Assembly (NCBI RefSeq): GCF_001619585.1
Contig: NZ_LQNT01000001.1
Span: 372,001 to 436,000 of the forward strand
Direction of reading: 5' to 3'
Length of the DNA stretch: 64,000 bases
DNA from: Bhargavaea cecembensis
GTDB lineage: Bacteria; Bacillota; Bacilli; Bacillales_A; Planococcaceae
Part shown: positions 45,938 to 55,747 of the stretch, one piece after another
Layout: every line of letters starts with the position of its first letter
Numbering within the stretch: position 1 is the stretch's first letter
The notes under the pieces: generated by a model
Told to the model about the DNA's origin: nothing
What the model saw: the letters and a program-made list of their open reading frames with translations, nothing else
The model's database searches: none
Program-made: the position numbers and the translations under genes

Positions 45938-47758
45938 ATGAAGCGGATTCCTGAGGAGAAGATCGAGACGATCCGCTCCCAGACGGATATTGTCGGGCTG
46001 ATCGGTGAATATGTCCAGCTGACAAAAAGGGGAAGGAACTGGTTCGGACTGTGCCCGTTCCATGATGAGAACTCTCCGTCCTTCTCCGTATCCGAGGACA
46101 AGCAGATGTTCCACTGTTTTGGATGCGGGGCAGGCGGGAATGCCATCACGTTTGTTATGGACGTCGAAAATCTTTCGTTCGTGGAGGCAGTGGCCAAACT
46201 GGGCGCACGAACGGGTGTCGAGGTGGAAGCCGGTGAAGCGGCCGGAGGAGAGCGGCAGATGCCCCCGGGCCACCGGAAGCTCCTCGATGCACACCGGTAT
46301 GCAGCCGAATTCTATCATCATCTGCTCCTTAACACGGTGGAAGGGGAGGAAGCGCTCGAATATCTGTACGGACGCGGCTTCACAAAGGAGACCATCGAGA
46401 AATTCGGCATCGGCTGGTCGCTGGGCAACAGGGAATCACTTGTCACCCTGTTGAGGCGCAAAGGCTTCAGTGATGAGGAAATTGCGGAAGCCGGATTGGC
46501 GATCATTCCCGAAAACGGAAATGGCGCGTTTGACCGGTTCAGGAACCGGGTCATGTTTCCTCTCCACGATATGAACGGGAAAACGGTAGGATTTTCCGGC
46601 CGGGTCATCGAAAAGACCGGAGATGAGCCAAAGTACCTGAACAGCCCCGAGTCACCGATCTTCAACAAGAGCGAAATTCTCTATAATTACCACAATGCAC
46701 GTCTCGCAGCCCGTAAATCGGGTAATGTAATATTGTTCGAAGGATTCATGGATGTCATTTCGGCTGATGCAGCGGGCGTCCAATCCGGTGTCGCCCTGAT
46801 GGGCACATCGATGTCGGACAAGCATCTCTCGATGTTGGGACGTGTGACGAACGAGGTCATCATCTGTACGGACGGAGATCATGCGGGATGGGAAGCGGCC
46901 AGAAGATTCAGCCGGATGTTCCCTTCTAACCGCCTGGACGCCAAGGTGGCCATCGTGCCTGAAGGCCTGGATCCGGATGATTATCTGAAAAAGTACGGGG
47001 GAGAAGCTTTCAGGGAAAACATTATCGGACAGCCGCATACACTTCTGTCATTCTCGATGATGTATGCCAAGCGGGATAAGAACCTGAAGAATGAAAATGA
47101 CCTCCTTCAGTATATCCACGAAGTTTTGGAGGAACTGGCCGGTAAAACGACACCGGTGGAGCGTGACCTTTACCTCAACCAGCTGGCAGAGGAGACGGGC
47201 GTCTCAACGGAGGCACTCACTGCGCAGTTCAGGAAGTCGGAAGCACGCCATACCCGAAAAGAAAAAAATGCGCCTCCGCCTGAGAAGCGGCCTGCCGAGC
47301 CGCCAATATCCCGCGGGAAGACCCGGAAGTCCCCGGTGGCGAGGGCGGAGCGGATCATTTTATCCCACATGCTCCGTGACGGTACACTATTTGCGCGGTT
47401 CAGGGATTCGGGAGAAGGCAGCCCGTTCTTCCATGATGAATATACGGCGATTTTCGTCAGACTTGCAGGATTTTATGAGGAATATGGCGAACCGGATGTA
47501 CATCGCTTCTGTGAAACACTCGATGATCCGGAACTGAGGAAAATCGTCATGGAAACAGTGATGGACGAGTTTTCCGGAGAAAACGCCGAAGAAGAGATCC
47601 GGGACAGCATGCGGCATATCAGGAAATACAGGATCGAGATGGAAATTGGCGAAAAGCTGCAGCAATCGAAGGAAGCGGAAAAGATGAGCAATCTCAGCCG
47701 CGCCCTTGAACTATCCAAAGAAATCATCGCATTGAGGAAGTCCTTGTCGGCAATCTGA
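45938..47758 (+). CDS. dnaG: DNA primase DnaG
   Basis: A 606-residue primase. The zinc-binding domain has [29 protein letters not shown] near residues 39-67. The RNA polymerase core holds [22 protein letters not shown] and the [20 protein letters not shown]-terminal helicase-binding domain begins after about 440. The ATG at 45938 agrees with relatives. Operon with rpoD 32 bases downstream. Confidence 0.96.
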   Translation: MKRIPEEKIETIRSQTDIVGLIGEYVQLTKRGRNWFGLCPFHDENSPSFSVSEDKQMFHCFGCGAGGNAITFVMDVENLSFVEAVAKLGARTGVEVEAGEAAGGERQMPPGHRKLLDAHRYAAEFYHHLLLNTVEGEEALEYLYGRGFTKETIEKFGIGWSLGNRESLVTLLRRKGFSDEEIAEAGLAIIPENGNGAFDRFRNRVMFPLHDMNGKTVGFSGRVIEKTGDEPKYLNSPESPIFNKSEILYNYHNARLAARKSGNVILFEGFMDVISADAAGVQSGVALMGTSMSDKHLSMLGRVTNEVIICTDGDHAGWEAARRFSRMFPSNRLDAKVAIVPEGLDPDDYLKKYGGEAFRENIIGQPHTLLSFSMMYAKRDKNLKNENDLLQYIHEVLEELAGKTTPVERDLYLNQLAEETGVSTEALTAQFRKSEARHTRKEKNAPPPEKRPAEPPISRGKTRKSPVARAERIILSHMLRDGTLFARFRDSGEGSPFFHDEYTAIFVRLAGFYEEYGEPDVHRFCETLDDPELRKIVMETVMDEFSGENAEEEIRDSMRHIRKYRIEMEIGEKLQQSKEAEKMSNLSRALELSKEIIALRKSLSAI

Positions 47759-47789
47759 GTGTGCCGGCTTTTGCAGGAGGAGGAGTAAA

Positions 47790-48899
47790 ATGGCAGACCT
47801 TTCAGGGCAGTCTAATGAGCATGAACACGAAATGACAATTGAGGAAATGAAAACACAACTGCTTGAGCAGGGCAAAAAGGCCGGCGAGTTGGCATTTGAC
47901 TATGTAACGGAGAAATTATCCGCTTTTGATATGGAGCCGGATCATTTTGAGGAGTTCCTTGATCAACTCGAGGAGCAGGGCGTTGAAATCGAGCGCAAAG
48001 GAAAGGGAAAGAAAGGCGAAGATGAGGAAGAGGAATTCGACCTCAACGATCTGAGCGTACCGCCCGGCGTAAAAATCAACGACCCTGTCAGAATGTATCT
48101 GAAAGAGATCGGCCGGGTCGACCTCCTTTCCGCCGAAGAGGAAATCTCCCTTGCCAAACGCATCGAGGACGGGGATGAAGATGCGAAAAAACGCCTTGCG
48201 GAAGCCAACCTCCGGCTCGTCGTTTCGATTGCCAAGCGCTATGTCGGACGCGGCATGCTTTTCCTGGACCTTATCCAGGAAGGGAACATGGGCCTGATCA
48301 AGGCTGTTGAGAAGTTCGATTATCGTAAAGGCTTCAAGTTTAGTACGTATGCGACGTGGTGGATCCGCCAGGCCATCACACGTGCGATTGCCGACCAGGC
48401 AAGGACCATCCGGATCCCGGTCCATATGGTCGAGACGATCAATAAGCTGATCCGTGTCCAGCGGCAGCTCCTGCAGGACCTCGGACGCGAACCGACGCCT
48501 GAGGAGATCGGTGAAGAAATGGATCTGCCGGCGGAGAAGGTGCGTGAGATTCTTAAAATCGCACAGGAGCCGGTTTCCCTCGAGACGCCGATCGGGGAAG
48601 AGGATGACTCTCACCTCGGAGATTTCATCGAGGATTCCGAGGCGCAGTCTCCGTCTGATCATGCTGCCTACGAACTGCTCAAAGAGCAGCTTGAGGACGT
48701 GCTGGATACGCTGACAGACCGTGAGGAGAATGTTCTCCGCCTCCGCTTCGGACTTGACGACGGCAGGACCAGAACCCTTGAAGAAGTCGGCAAGGTGTTC
48801 GGCGTCACCCGGGAACGGATCCGTCAGATCGAGGCAAAAGCGCTCCGCAAACTTCGCCATCCTTCCCGTTCAAAGCGGCTCAAAGATTTTCTTGAATAA
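47790..48899 (+). CDS. rpoD: Primary sigma factor SigA (RpoD)
   Basis: A 369-residue housekeeping sigma factor. A short acidic region 1.1 (1-90) is followed by region 1.2 ([29 protein letters not shown]), region 2 ([55 protein letters not shown]-type core), region 3 and region 4 with [40 protein letters not shown] precedes the ATG. Almost identical to other Bacillales SigA, so SigA promoters should follow the TTGACA/TATAAT rule. Confidence 0.98.
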   Translation: MADLSGQSNEHEHEMTIEEMKTQLLEQGKKAGELAFDYVTEKLSAFDMEPDHFEEFLDQLEEQGVEIERKGKGKKGEDEEEEFDLNDLSVPPGVKINDPVRMYLKEIGRVDLLSAEEEISLAKRIEDGDEDAKKRLAEANLRLVVSIAKRYVGRGMLFLDLIQEGNMGLIKAVEKFDYRKGFKFSTYATWWIRQAITRAIADQARTIRIPVHMVETINKLIRVQRQLLQDLGREPTPEEIGEEMDLPAEKVREILKIAQEPVSLETPIGEEDDSHLGDFIEDSEAQSPSDHAAYELLKEQLEDVLDTLTDREENVLRLRFGLDDGRTRTLEEVGKVFGVTRERIRQIEAKALRKLRHPSRSKRLKDFLE

Positions 48900-48908
48900 T
48901 GATCAGCC

Positions 48909-48942
48909 ATCCACGGTCTCATTTGAGGCCGTGGATTTTTTT
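48909..48942 (+). terminator. Terminator after rpoD
   Basis: ATCCACGG pairs with CCGTGGAT and is followed by TTTTTTTG. Confidence 0.9.
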
Positions 48943-49023
48943 GTTTCAGGAACGGTACATTGAAAGACTCAAACCAGTGAAAATCAAACATTCACAATGA
49001 TCTTACGAAACTCGTGTTGATGG

Positions 49024-49053
49024 TTGTTAAGCGAGCGCTCGTTCAGTTATACT
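49024..49053 (+). promoter_or_regulatory. Promoter with internal palindromic operator for the acyl-CoA dehydrogenase
   Basis: TTGTTA (49024) and TATACT (49048) with an 18-base spacer. The spacer contains the perfect 10-bp palindrome CGAGCGCTCG (49032-49041). Such GC palindromes with GAGC/GCTC arms resemble TetR-family operators; the regulator is not in the window. Confidence 0.6.
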
Positions 49054-49089
49054 GGTTTTGAAAGCGTATTCACAAAAGGGGGATTCAAC

Positions 49090-50229
49090 GTGAACTTCGA
49101 TCTGACCGATGAGCAGCAGATGATTCGGAAGACAATCAGGGAATTTGCCGACGAGGTCGTGGCTCCGGGGGCGATTGAGCGCGACAGGACGAAGGAATTC
49201 CCGAAGGACATTTTCCGGCAGCTTGGGGAAATGGGGATGTTGGGCCTTCCGTTCGATGAAAAATACGGGGGAGCGGGTGCCGATACGGTCAGCTTCGCAA
49301 TTGTGACGGAGGAGCTGAGCCGGGCGTGTGCTTCTACGGGAATCACATACTCTGCTCACATCTCACTTGGGGGAGCTCCATTGAACCTTTTTGGTACGGA
49401 GGAGCAGAAGCAGAACTATCTGGTGCCGATCTGTACAGGCGAATCACTGGGGGCATTTGGCCTGACGGAGCCGAACGCCGGCTCTGATGCAGGCGGAACG
49501 CAGACAGCGGCAAAGTCGGTGGGGGACGACTTTGTCATTAATGGCAGCAAGGTGTTCATCACCAATGCAAGCTATGCCAAGCACCTTGCGCTCACCGCAA
49601 TCACCGGGATGGAACACGGCAAAAAGGAGATTTCCGCCATCATTGTTCCGACGGATGCTGAAGGATTCAAGATCATCGACAATTACGAAAAAATGGGTCT
49701 GAACGCTTCCAATACGACGGAGCTTGTCCTTGAAAATGTGCGAGTCCCGCAGGAGAACCTTCTCGGCAAGCGAGGCAATGGTTTCCGCCAGTTTCTTGTC
49801 ACACTCGACGGCGGACGGATCGGGATCGGCGCCATGGCAGTCGGAATCGCACAGGCAGCATTTGACCGCTCTCTCCAATATGCGAAGGAACGCAAGCAGT
49901 TCGGCAGGGCCATTTCAGATTTTCAGGTCAACCAGTTTAAGCTGGCGGATATGGCGCTAAAGATTGAATTGGCGCGAACCATGGTCTACAAGGCAGCCTG
50001 GCTGAAAGATCAGGGACGTCCGTTTTCCAAAGAAGCCGCGATGTGTAAGCTCTACGCATCCGAAATTGCGATGGAAGTGGCGGATGAGGCCATCCAGCTG
50101 CATGGCGGATACGGTTATATGAAAGAGTATGAAGTGGAGCGCTATATGCGCGATGCGAAACTCCTGGAAATCGGTGAGGGAACATCCGAAGTCCAGCATA
50201 TGGTCATCGCACGGCAGATCGGCGTATAA
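49090..50229 (+). CDS. Acyl-CoA dehydrogenase
   Basis: A 379-residue flavoprotein that introduces a trans-2,3 double bond into acyl-CoA. The family signatures are FGLTEPNAGSDAGGTQT (about 129-145), the GRIGIGAMAVGIAQAAFD region, QFGRAISDFQ, and QLHGGYGYMKEYEVERYMRDAKLLEIGEGTSEVQ with the catalytic Glu of the short-chain/MmgC type. The GTG at 49090 follows AAGGGGGATT; the upstream frame runs through the promoter. It is inserted between rpoD and cccA, not the B. subtilis order. Chain-length specificity cannot be read from sequence. Confidence 0.93.
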   Translation: MNFDLTDEQQMIRKTIREFADEVVAPGAIERDRTKEFPKDIFRQLGEMGMLGLPFDEKYGGAGADTVSFAIVTEELSRACASTGITYSAHISLGGAPLNLFGTEEQKQNYLVPICTGESLGAFGLTEPNAGSDAGGTQTAAKSVGDDFVINGSKVFITNASYAKHLALTAITGMEHGKKEISAIIVPTDAEGFKIIDNYEKMGLNASNTTELVLENVRVPQENLLGKRGNGFRQFLVTLDGGRIGIGAMAVGIAQAAFDRSLQYAKERKQFGRAISDFQVNQFKLADMALKIELARTMVYKAAWLKDQGRPFSKEAAMCKLYASEIAMEVADEAIQLHGGYGYMKEYEVERYMRDAKLLEIGEGTSEVQHMVIARQIGV

Positions 50230-50318
50230 GTAAAGAAACCGCGCGGACTTTTGCCGAATTTGTCACAATGTCGCAAAACTTTCCCGGCTAATGCTTTCAG
50301 TTTTCATGGGAATGCAGT

Positions 50319-50353
50319 ACAATATGTATTGTTCACTGTATATAACTGTACAG
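50319..50353 (+). promoter_or_regulatory. Two inverted repeats before cccA
   Basis: ACAATA-TG-TATTGT (50319-50332) overlaps a TACAAT -10 candidate at 50318, and CTGTA-N8-TACAG lies at 50336-50353. Both precede the cccA start by 30 to 65 bases. They may be regulator sites; no known consensus was matched. The 153-base gap otherwise holds nothing recognisable. Confidence 0.35.
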
Positions 50354-50382
50354 CTATCTCACGGAAAAGGGGGTTTTAGTCG

Positions 50383-50772
50383 ATGAACAGAAATCCTGTC
50401 GTACCTTATATCCTGATCATGGCCCTCGGGATCGGCCTTATTTTCTTCATGTCTCTTTATGGACTGGATAACCAGGAAGAAATCGCAGCCGACCAGGAGC
50501 AAACAGAGGAAGGCGGCGAAGCCGCTACTGAAGAAGGCGGAGACGAAGCTTCTTCCGGTGACTTTGATCCAGAGGCACTTGCTCAAGGTAAATGTGTTTC
50601 CTGCCACGGCCAGAACTATGAAGGCGGAGTTGGCCCTAGCCTGGTAGGCCTTGACCTCAGCCAGGATGAAGTCAAAGACGTCCTTAAGAACGGTAAAGGC
50701 GCAATGCCTGGCGGTCTCGTCCCGGACGAGAACCTCGATGCGATGGCTGAATGGGTGCTTTCGCTTCAATAA
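50383..50772 (+). CDS. cccA: Membrane-anchored cytochrome c-550
   Basis: A 129-residue class I cytochrome c. One N-terminal membrane helix at about 8-27, an acidic Glu/Gly-rich linker at about 30-62, and the heme-binding motif CVSCH at 71-75. The sixth ligand Met is in the GAMPGG segment near 106. AAAGGGGG precedes the ATG. Same place as in B. subtilis, downstream of the sigA operon. Confidence 0.95.
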   Translation: MNRNPVVPYILIMALGIGLIFFMSLYGLDNQEEIAADQEQTEEGGEAATEEGGDEASSGDFDPEALAQGKCVSCHGQNYEGGVGPSLVGLDLSQDEVKDVLKNGKGAMPGGLVPDENLDAMAEWVLSLQ

Positions 50773-50787
50773 TGAACTCGTTTTAGG

Positions 50788-50819
50788 AACCCTTATCCGG
50801 AAATCCGGATAAGGGTTTT
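50788..50819 (+). terminator. Terminator after cccA
   Basis: AACCCTTATCCGGA-AA-TCCGGATAAGGGTT, a perfect 14-bp stem, then TT. Confidence 0.8.
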
Positions 50820-50846
50820 AACTTTTTACGGATTGTTGTTTACAAT
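50818..50846 (+). promoter_or_regulatory. Probable SigA promoter for trmK-yqfO
   Basis: TTAACT (50818) and TACAAT (50841) with a 17-base spacer, beginning at the end of the cccA terminator. Confidence 0.5.
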
Positions 50847-50867
50847 TGCAGAAGGAGGTGTCGGCAG

Positions 50868-51587
50868 ATGAATGTGAACAAGCTGTCCGAGCGGCTGCAG
50901 GCAGTCGCCTCGCATATCGGGAATGATGCCGTCCTGGCGGATATCGGGAGTGACCACGCCTACCTGCCAGCCCATCTGGCAATCAGAGGCCGTATCCGCA
51001 GGGGAATCGCGGGAGAAGTGGCCAAGGGGCCGTATGAATCAGCCGAGGCGACGATCCAGGAGGCCGGTCTGCAAGGAAAGGTGGAAGCCCGGCTTGCAGA
51101 CGGCCTTGAGGCCATCCGGAAAGAGGATGGGGTGGACACCGTTTCCATAGCGGGAATGGGAGGTCCGCTGATCGCCTCAATTCTGGAAAACGGCAAGAAT
51201 CAGCTGAAGGGTGTAAGCCGCTTGGTCCTTCAGCCGAATATCCATGCAGGTGCCATCCGCTCATGGGCGGTGGCCAACGGATGGCGTCTTATAGAAGAGG
51301 ATATTCTCGAGGAAGACGGAAAGATCTATGAAGTGCTCGTGCTTGAACGGGGAGAGGCGGTCTACAATGACAGTCAGATCAGATTCGGGCCATTCCTGTC
51401 TGAAAGGCAGCCTCCTGCATTCAGGAAAAAGTGGGAGCGGGAAGCTGCTTCTCTGCAAAAGATCTTAAATCGGATGAAGGAAGCTTCGCCTTCCGCAGAG
51501 CGCGATGCCAAAGAAGCGGAGATGAAGCGCTCACTCGATCAAATCTTGGAGGTGCTCGCTAATGGAGAAGAAAACGACCGTCAATGA
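50868..51587 (+). CDS. trmK: tRNA (adenine22-N1)-methyltransferase TrmK
   Basis: A 239-residue SAM enzyme (YqfN) forming m1A22 in tRNA. The SAM motif is ADIGSDHAYLPAHLA near residues 24-38; VSIAGMGGPLIASIL near 92-106 and LVLQPNIHAGAIRSW are family marks. A C-terminal coiled coil ends it. GAAGGAGGTG precedes the ATG. It overlaps yqfO by 26 bases. Confidence 0.93.
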   Translation: MNVNKLSERLQAVASHIGNDAVLADIGSDHAYLPAHLAIRGRIRRGIAGEVAKGPYESAEATIQEAGLQGKVEARLADGLEAIRKEDGVDTVSIAGMGGPLIASILENGKNQLKGVSRLVLQPNIHAGAIRSWAVANGWRLIEEDILEEDGKIYEVLVLERGEAVYNDSQIRFGPFLSERQPPAFRKKWEREAASLQKILNRMKEASPSAERDAKEAEMKRSLDQILEVLANGEENDRQ

Positions 51588-52683
51588 CATCATCCGGCTG
51601 CTGGAAGAATGGGCTCCAAAGAAATTTGCCTATGACTGGGACCCCGTCGGACTCCAGATCGGAAGCCCGGATGCGCCTGCCGGCAAAGTCCTCGTCACAC
51701 TTGATGTAACGGAAGACGTCATCCGGGAGGCGGCTGAAGCCGGCGCGGGGCTGATCATCGCACATCATCCTCCGCTGTTCCGTCCGCTGAAGTCGGTCCG
51801 GACCGATACACCGCAGGGCAGGATTGTGGAACTGTGCCTCCGACACGGCATTTCCGTCTACGCGGCCCATACAAACCTGGATGTGGCCCCGGGCGGCGTA
51901 AACGATATGCTTGCACAAAAGCTCGGGCTCTCCGGGATTACTATCATGGAAGAAACCTACAGGGAGCCGCTATTCAAGCTGGCTGTTTTCACGCCGCACG
52001 ACAGTGTTGAAAAAGTCCGCAAGGCGCTGGGAGATGCGGGCGCTGGTTCAATCGGGGATTACACACACTGCAGCTACGAACTGGAGGGGACGGGCCGTTT
52101 TACTCCTGCTGATGGTGCTGACCCGTACATCGGCAGCGTAGGCAAGGAGGAGTCGGTCGCCGAAACGAAGATCGAGGTCGTGCTCACAGGGTCGATCCGT
52201 GCCCGTGTCGAACAGGCCATGATTGAAGCGCATCCGTATGAAGAGCCAGCCTATGACTTTTTCGTGCTTGACCAGAGACTCGAGGAATTCGGAATTGGCC
52301 GGGTCGGCAATCTGCGTGAACCGATGACGCTGGAATCGTTTGCCCGGTATGTCAAGGAACGCATGGGCGTGCAGGCGCTGCGCGTCGTGGATGGAGGAAA
52401 CAAAGAAGTGCGGACCGTGGCGGTACTCGGTGGCTCCGGTGCAAAGTATGTCGGTGCCGCCATCGGGAAAAAGGCGGATGTGCTTGTGACGGGGGATATT
52501 GATTTCCATACCGCCCAGGACGCTGCGAACCTCGGGCTCTCCATTGTTGACCCTGGTCACCATATTGAACGGATCATGGTCGGCGGTGTCAGGGAACGGC
52601 TGGAAAATGACGCGGAAAAAGCCGGCATTAACTGTGAATTCATTGAATCCGGGATCGTCACCGAACCATTCCGGTTTATGTAA
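51562..52683 (+). CDS. yqfO: Nif3-like dinuclear metal centre protein YqfO
   Basis: A 373-residue Nif3 family protein with the PII-like insert domain typical of Bacillales (about 130-235, FKLAVFTPHDSVEKVRKAL). Metal-binding motifs are IIAHHPPLFRPLKS near 65-78, YAAHTNLDVAPGGVND, and near the end VTGDIDFHTAQDA and DPGHHIERI. It has been linked to GTP cyclohydrolase-like activity in other species, but its function is unsettled. Its start lies within trmK. Confidence 0.92.
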   Translation: MEKKTTVNDIIRLLEEWAPKKFAYDWDPVGLQIGSPDAPAGKVLVTLDVTEDVIREAAEAGAGLIIAHHPPLFRPLKSVRTDTPQGRIVELCLRHGISVYAAHTNLDVAPGGVNDMLAQKLGLSGITIMEETYREPLFKLAVFTPHDSVEKVRKALGDAGAGSIGDYTHCSYELEGTGRFTPADGADPYIGSVGKEESVAETKIEVVLTGSIRARVEQAMIEAHPYEEPAYDFFVLDQRLEEFGIGRVGNLREPMTLESFARYVKERMGVQALRVVDGGNKEVRTVAVLGGSGAKYVGAAIGKKADVLVTGDIDFHTAQDAANLGLSIVDPGHHIERIMVGGVRERLENDAEKAGINCEFIESGIVTEPFRFM

Positions 52684-52687
52684 AAGA

Positions 52688-52720
52688 AAAACGGGACTGC
52701 CCTTAATGGCAGTCCCGTTT
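52688..52720. terminator. Bidirectional terminator, yqfO / ispH
   Basis: AAACGGGACTGCC and GGCAGTCCCGTTT are complementary around CTTAAT, with AAAA before and TTT after. It serves converging genes. Confidence 0.85.
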
Positions 52721-52729
52721 GATGTTTGG

Positions 52730-53704
52730 TCAGACCGGATAAGGATCGATCCGTTTGACCGGCTTCGGGTTCTTGATGCGCGGAAGAATCTTTTCAAGTT
52801 TCACCTTGGAAGTGGTGTCATGTGTCGACGGATCGTTCGGATCGTACTGGTCGAAGAAGTTGATGACTTCCTTCACGATCGGTGTCGGCGTGGATGCGCC
52901 AGCCGTAACGGCGACCGTCTTTACACCTTCCAGCCATGCAAGGTCAATACCGGACACATCCTCGACGCGGTAGGACGGCGTTCCGGCGATTTCAATGGAG
53001 ACCTGGGTCAGCCGGTTGGAGTTGTTGCTCATCGGGTCTCCGACGACGATCAGCAGATCAGCGTCTCCGGCCTGCTCGGCAACGGCTTCCTGGCGTACCT
53101 GTGTTGCCATGCAGATTTCACGGTGCACTTCCATGTGCGGATAGCGTTCCTGCAGGCGTTCCATAATATCGGCGACGTCCCACTGGCTCATCGTCGTCTG
53201 GTTGGTGACCAGAAGTTTCTCGGCGCTGATGTCCAGGGCATCAGCCTCTGCCATTGTCTGGATCAGGTGGACCTTGTCCGGCGCGACGCCGATGGCACCT
53301 TCGGGTTCCGGGTGGCCTTTTTTGCCGATGTAGATGATGTCATAACCTTCTGCGGTTTTCTCTTTGATCAGATCATGGGTGGTTGTCACGTCCGGGCAGG
53401 TAGCGTCGATTGAGACAAGGCCTCTGCGGCGGGCAATTTCACGGACTTCGGGTGATACACCGTGTGCGGTGAAGATGACAGTGCCGCTGTCGACCTGTTC
53501 AAGGATCTCTTTGCGGTTCGGCCCGTCAAGCGTAATGATGCCGTCCTGTTCAAAAGCATCGGTCACATGCTTGTTATGGACAATCATTCCCAATATATAG
53601 ATCGGCCTCGGAAGCGACTTGTCCATGGCGGCGTTCTGGGCGATGACCATCGCGTCCACGACTCCATAGCAGTAGCCCCTAGGCGAAATCTTGATTACAT
53701 TCAT
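52730..53704 (-). CDS. ispH: 4-hydroxy-3-methylbut-2-enyl diphosphate reductase
   Basis: A 324-residue iron-sulfur enzyme, the last step of the MEP pathway to IPP and DMAPP. The cluster cysteines are in PRGYCYGVV (Cys 12), DATCPDVT and a CMAT segment; [10 protein letters not shown] and [10 protein letters not shown] are the other signatures. The ATG at 53704 follows AAGGAGTG; a GTG three codons earlier overlaps that site. ispG, the preceding step, is in the same window. Confidence 0.95.
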   Translation of the reverse strand: MNVIKISPRGYCYGVVDAMVIAQNAAMDKSLPRPIYILGMIVHNKHVTDAFEQDGIITLDGPNRKEILEQVDSGTVIFTAHGVSPEVREIARRRGLVSIDATCPDVTTTHDLIKEKTAEGYDIIYIGKKGHPEPEGAIGVAPDKVHLIQTMAEADALDISAEKLLVTNQTTMSQWDVADIMERLQERYPHMEVHREICMATQVRQEAVAEQAGDADLLIVVGDPMSNNSNRLTQVSIEIAGTPSYRVEDVSGIDLAWLEGVKTVAVTAGASTPTPIVKEVINFFDQYDPNDPSTHDTTSKVKLEKILPRIKNPKPVKRIDPYPV

Positions 53705-53733
53705 GGATTTCACTCCTTCAGTTCACTGCCCCT

Positions 53734-53762
53734 ATTATAGCTGAGCGTGGCCGCGGATTCAA
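53734..53762 (-). promoter_or_regulatory. SigA promoter for ispH
   Basis: On the minus strand TTGAAT (53762-53757) and TATAAT (53739-53734) with a 17-base spacer, in the gap after yqfQ. Confidence 0.8.
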
Positions 53763-53766
53763 AGAT

Positions 53767-54288
53767 TCAAAAAGGCGGCTGGAAAATCCGGGGCACCGAG
53801 CTGCCGTCAGACCGCGGAACGGAGGCTTCAGCGCGCGGGGCGGGGGCTTCAGAACGTGCCTGGGGAGCACTTGCGGCTGTCCTGTTTCCGCCGCCTGCCG
53901 AAGGGGTTCCGGAAAATCCGCGGTAAATCTGTAGCAGTGCAGGGATGTTCTGCATCATCGGGCTAAGCTGATTGATCAGCGGAGACAGTTGCTGGGCGGT
54001 GGATAAGAATTTATCGGCTGTCCTCATATAATTCTCAAGCCGTGACATTCCCTGGCCCTGTCCTCCAGCGGCTCCCGGCATTCCGAACGATCCACCCGGA
54101 CCTCCGGGACCTCCAGGACCTCCGGGCGCTCCGAACCCTCTTCTGCCGAACCCGCCCGGACCAAAGCCGGGATTCCCTCCGAAGCCGGCAGCAGGACCAT
54201 TAAACATGCCACTCTGCGGAGGTGATCCGAACGGCATCCTTGGGGCGCCTCCGCCGCCTGAAAACGGGTAAAATGACTGATATCGCAT
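53767..54288 (-). CDS. yqfQ: YqfQ/VrrA family Gly-Pro-rich protein
   Basis: A 173-residue low-complexity protein. The first half is Gly/Phe/Pro-rich with a collagen-like GGP run (about residues 60-75), the middle is a helical segment (MSRLENYMRTADKFLSTAQQLSPLINQLSPMMQNIPALLQIYRGF) and the end is Ala/Pro/Ser-rich. Position between ispH and cshB and the helical core fit the YqfQ/VrrA family, known for variable repeats in B. anthracis. The ATG at 54288 has AAAGGAGT seven bases upstream. Function is unknown, possibly spore-associated. Confidence 0.8.
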   Translation of the reverse strand: MRYQSFYPFSGGGGAPRMPFGSPPQSGMFNGPAAGFGGNPGFGPGGFGRRGFGAPGGPGGPGGPGGSFGMPGAAGGQGQGMSRLENYMRTADKFLSTAQQLSPLINQLSPMMQNIPALLQIYRGFSGTPSAGGGNRTAASAPQARSEAPAPRAEASVPRSDGSSVPRIFQPPF

Positions 54289-54404
54289 CCGGCGGACTCC
54301 TTTCATCAAAATACTCTCTCCCTTAATCATATGCGGAGTCTCCCGCATTGCCACCGATTCAATCGTGAATCATCCGCAAGATACGGGAGAATCCGGGCCG
54401 CCTG

Positions 54405-54413
54405 TGTTAAAAT
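54405..54413 (+). promoter_or_regulatory. Extended -10 promoter for cshB
   Basis: TG-T-TAAAAT ends 25 bases before the cshB ATG. No -35 is evident. Confidence 0.45.
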
Positions 54414-54438
54414 GGAGGACAGTTGAGGAGGAAAACGA

Positions 54439-55746
54439 ATGCCGAAATTCACAGAAATGAAACTCCAGCCTTTTCTGCAGGATGCAATCCGCAGAATCGG
54501 CTTTGATGCGCCGACCCCGGTGCAGGAAGCCGTCATCCCGCTGATGCTGGCAGGAAAAAGTGCCATCGGACAGGCCCATACCGGTACGGGCAAAACTCAC
54601 AGCTTTCTGATCCCGATCGTTGAGCGCACCAATCCGGAAGCCGATGCAGTGCAGGCTGTTATCGCCGCCCCGACGAGGGAGCTGGCCGAGCAGATCCATT
54701 CGGAACTGCAGAAACTGACTGAAGGGACACCTATCCGTTCCGGTCTTTTCATGGGCGGTACGGACAAGCAGCGCTCCATTGATAAACTGAAGACACAGCC
54801 GCATATCGCTGTCGGGACTCCGGGAAGGCTGCGGGATCTGGTCCAGGAGGATGCTCTCCTGGCCCATACGGCGAAAATTCTCGTCATTGATGAAGCCGAC
54901 CTGGCGTTTGACATGGGTTACATCGAGGACATCGACCAGGTGGCCTCCCGCATGCCAAAGGACCTTGAGATGTACGTCTTCTCGGCGACCATTCCCGAGA
55001 AGCTCAAGCCATTCCTGAACAAGTACATGGAATCGCCTGAGCATGTACGGATCGGCGAGCGCCGTCCGGTTGCGGAAGGAATCGAGTTCCCGCTGGTTCC
55101 TGTAAGGAGTATGGACCGGAAAAAGAAATTGCTTCATGTCATGGAGGGACTGAATCCCTACCTGGCGATCATTTTTACGAACACCCGCAAGGAAGCGGAA
55201 GAGGTTGGGGAATTCCTGTCCTCGAGCGGCATCAAGACAGGCCGCATCCATGGTGATCTGACCCCCCGTGAGCGCCGGAAAATGATGAACCGTGTCCGCG
55301 ATCTGGAATTCGAATACATCGTCGCGACCGACCTGGCCTCCCGCGGGATCGATATCCCCGGTGTCAGCCATGTCATCAATTACAATCTACCCGAGGATCT
55401 GGAGTTCTTCATTCACCGTTCCGGACGGACGGCAAGGGCAGGCCTGCAGGGAACGGTTATTACGCTCTATGATCCGTCTGATGATGACGCGCTCGTACGG
55501 ATTGAAAAGATGGGTGTCCCGTTTGTCCACCGTGATGTGAAAAACGGCGTATGGTCCGATCTGAAAGAGCGGCATGCGCGCTCCACCCGCCAGAAGACCG
55601 ACCGGGAGCTGGATGAAAAAATACGGCGTCAGGTCCGAAAGCCATCAAAGGTCAAGCCGGGTTACAAGAAAAAGATAGAAAAGCAAGTGGCCGATATCCG
55701 GCGCAAGGAAAAGCGCAAGGAGCTGCGGCAGGGAAGGAGAAAGTAA
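54439..55746 (+). CDS. cshB: DEAD-box RNA helicase CshB
   Basis: A 435-residue helicase for RNA remodelling and cold adaptation. Motifs: Q region (TPVQEAVIP), I (AHTGTGKTH near 48-56), Ia (PTRELAEQ), II (DEAD near 154), III (SAT), V ([12 protein letters not shown]) and VI ([10 protein letters not shown]). The end is a basic Lys/Arg tail, typical of RNA-binding extensions. GAGGAGG precedes the ATG. One base separates it from nfo. Confidence 0.95.
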   Translation: MPKFTEMKLQPFLQDAIRRIGFDAPTPVQEAVIPLMLAGKSAIGQAHTGTGKTHSFLIPIVERTNPEADAVQAVIAAPTRELAEQIHSELQKLTEGTPIRSGLFMGGTDKQRSIDKLKTQPHIAVGTPGRLRDLVQEDALLAHTAKILVIDEADLAFDMGYIEDIDQVASRMPKDLEMYVFSATIPEKLKPFLNKYMESPEHVRIGERRPVAEGIEFPLVPVRSMDRKKKLLHVMEGLNPYLAIIFTNTRKEAEEVGEFLSSSGIKTGRIHGDLTPRERRKMMNRVRDLEFEYIVATDLASRGIDIPGVSHVINYNLPEDLEFFIHRSGRTARAGLQGTVITLYDPSDDDALVRIEKMGVPFVHRDVKNGVWSDLKERHARSTRQKTDRELDEKIRRQVRKPSKVKPGYKKKIEKQVADIRRKEKRKELRQGRRK

Positions 55747-55747
55747 G

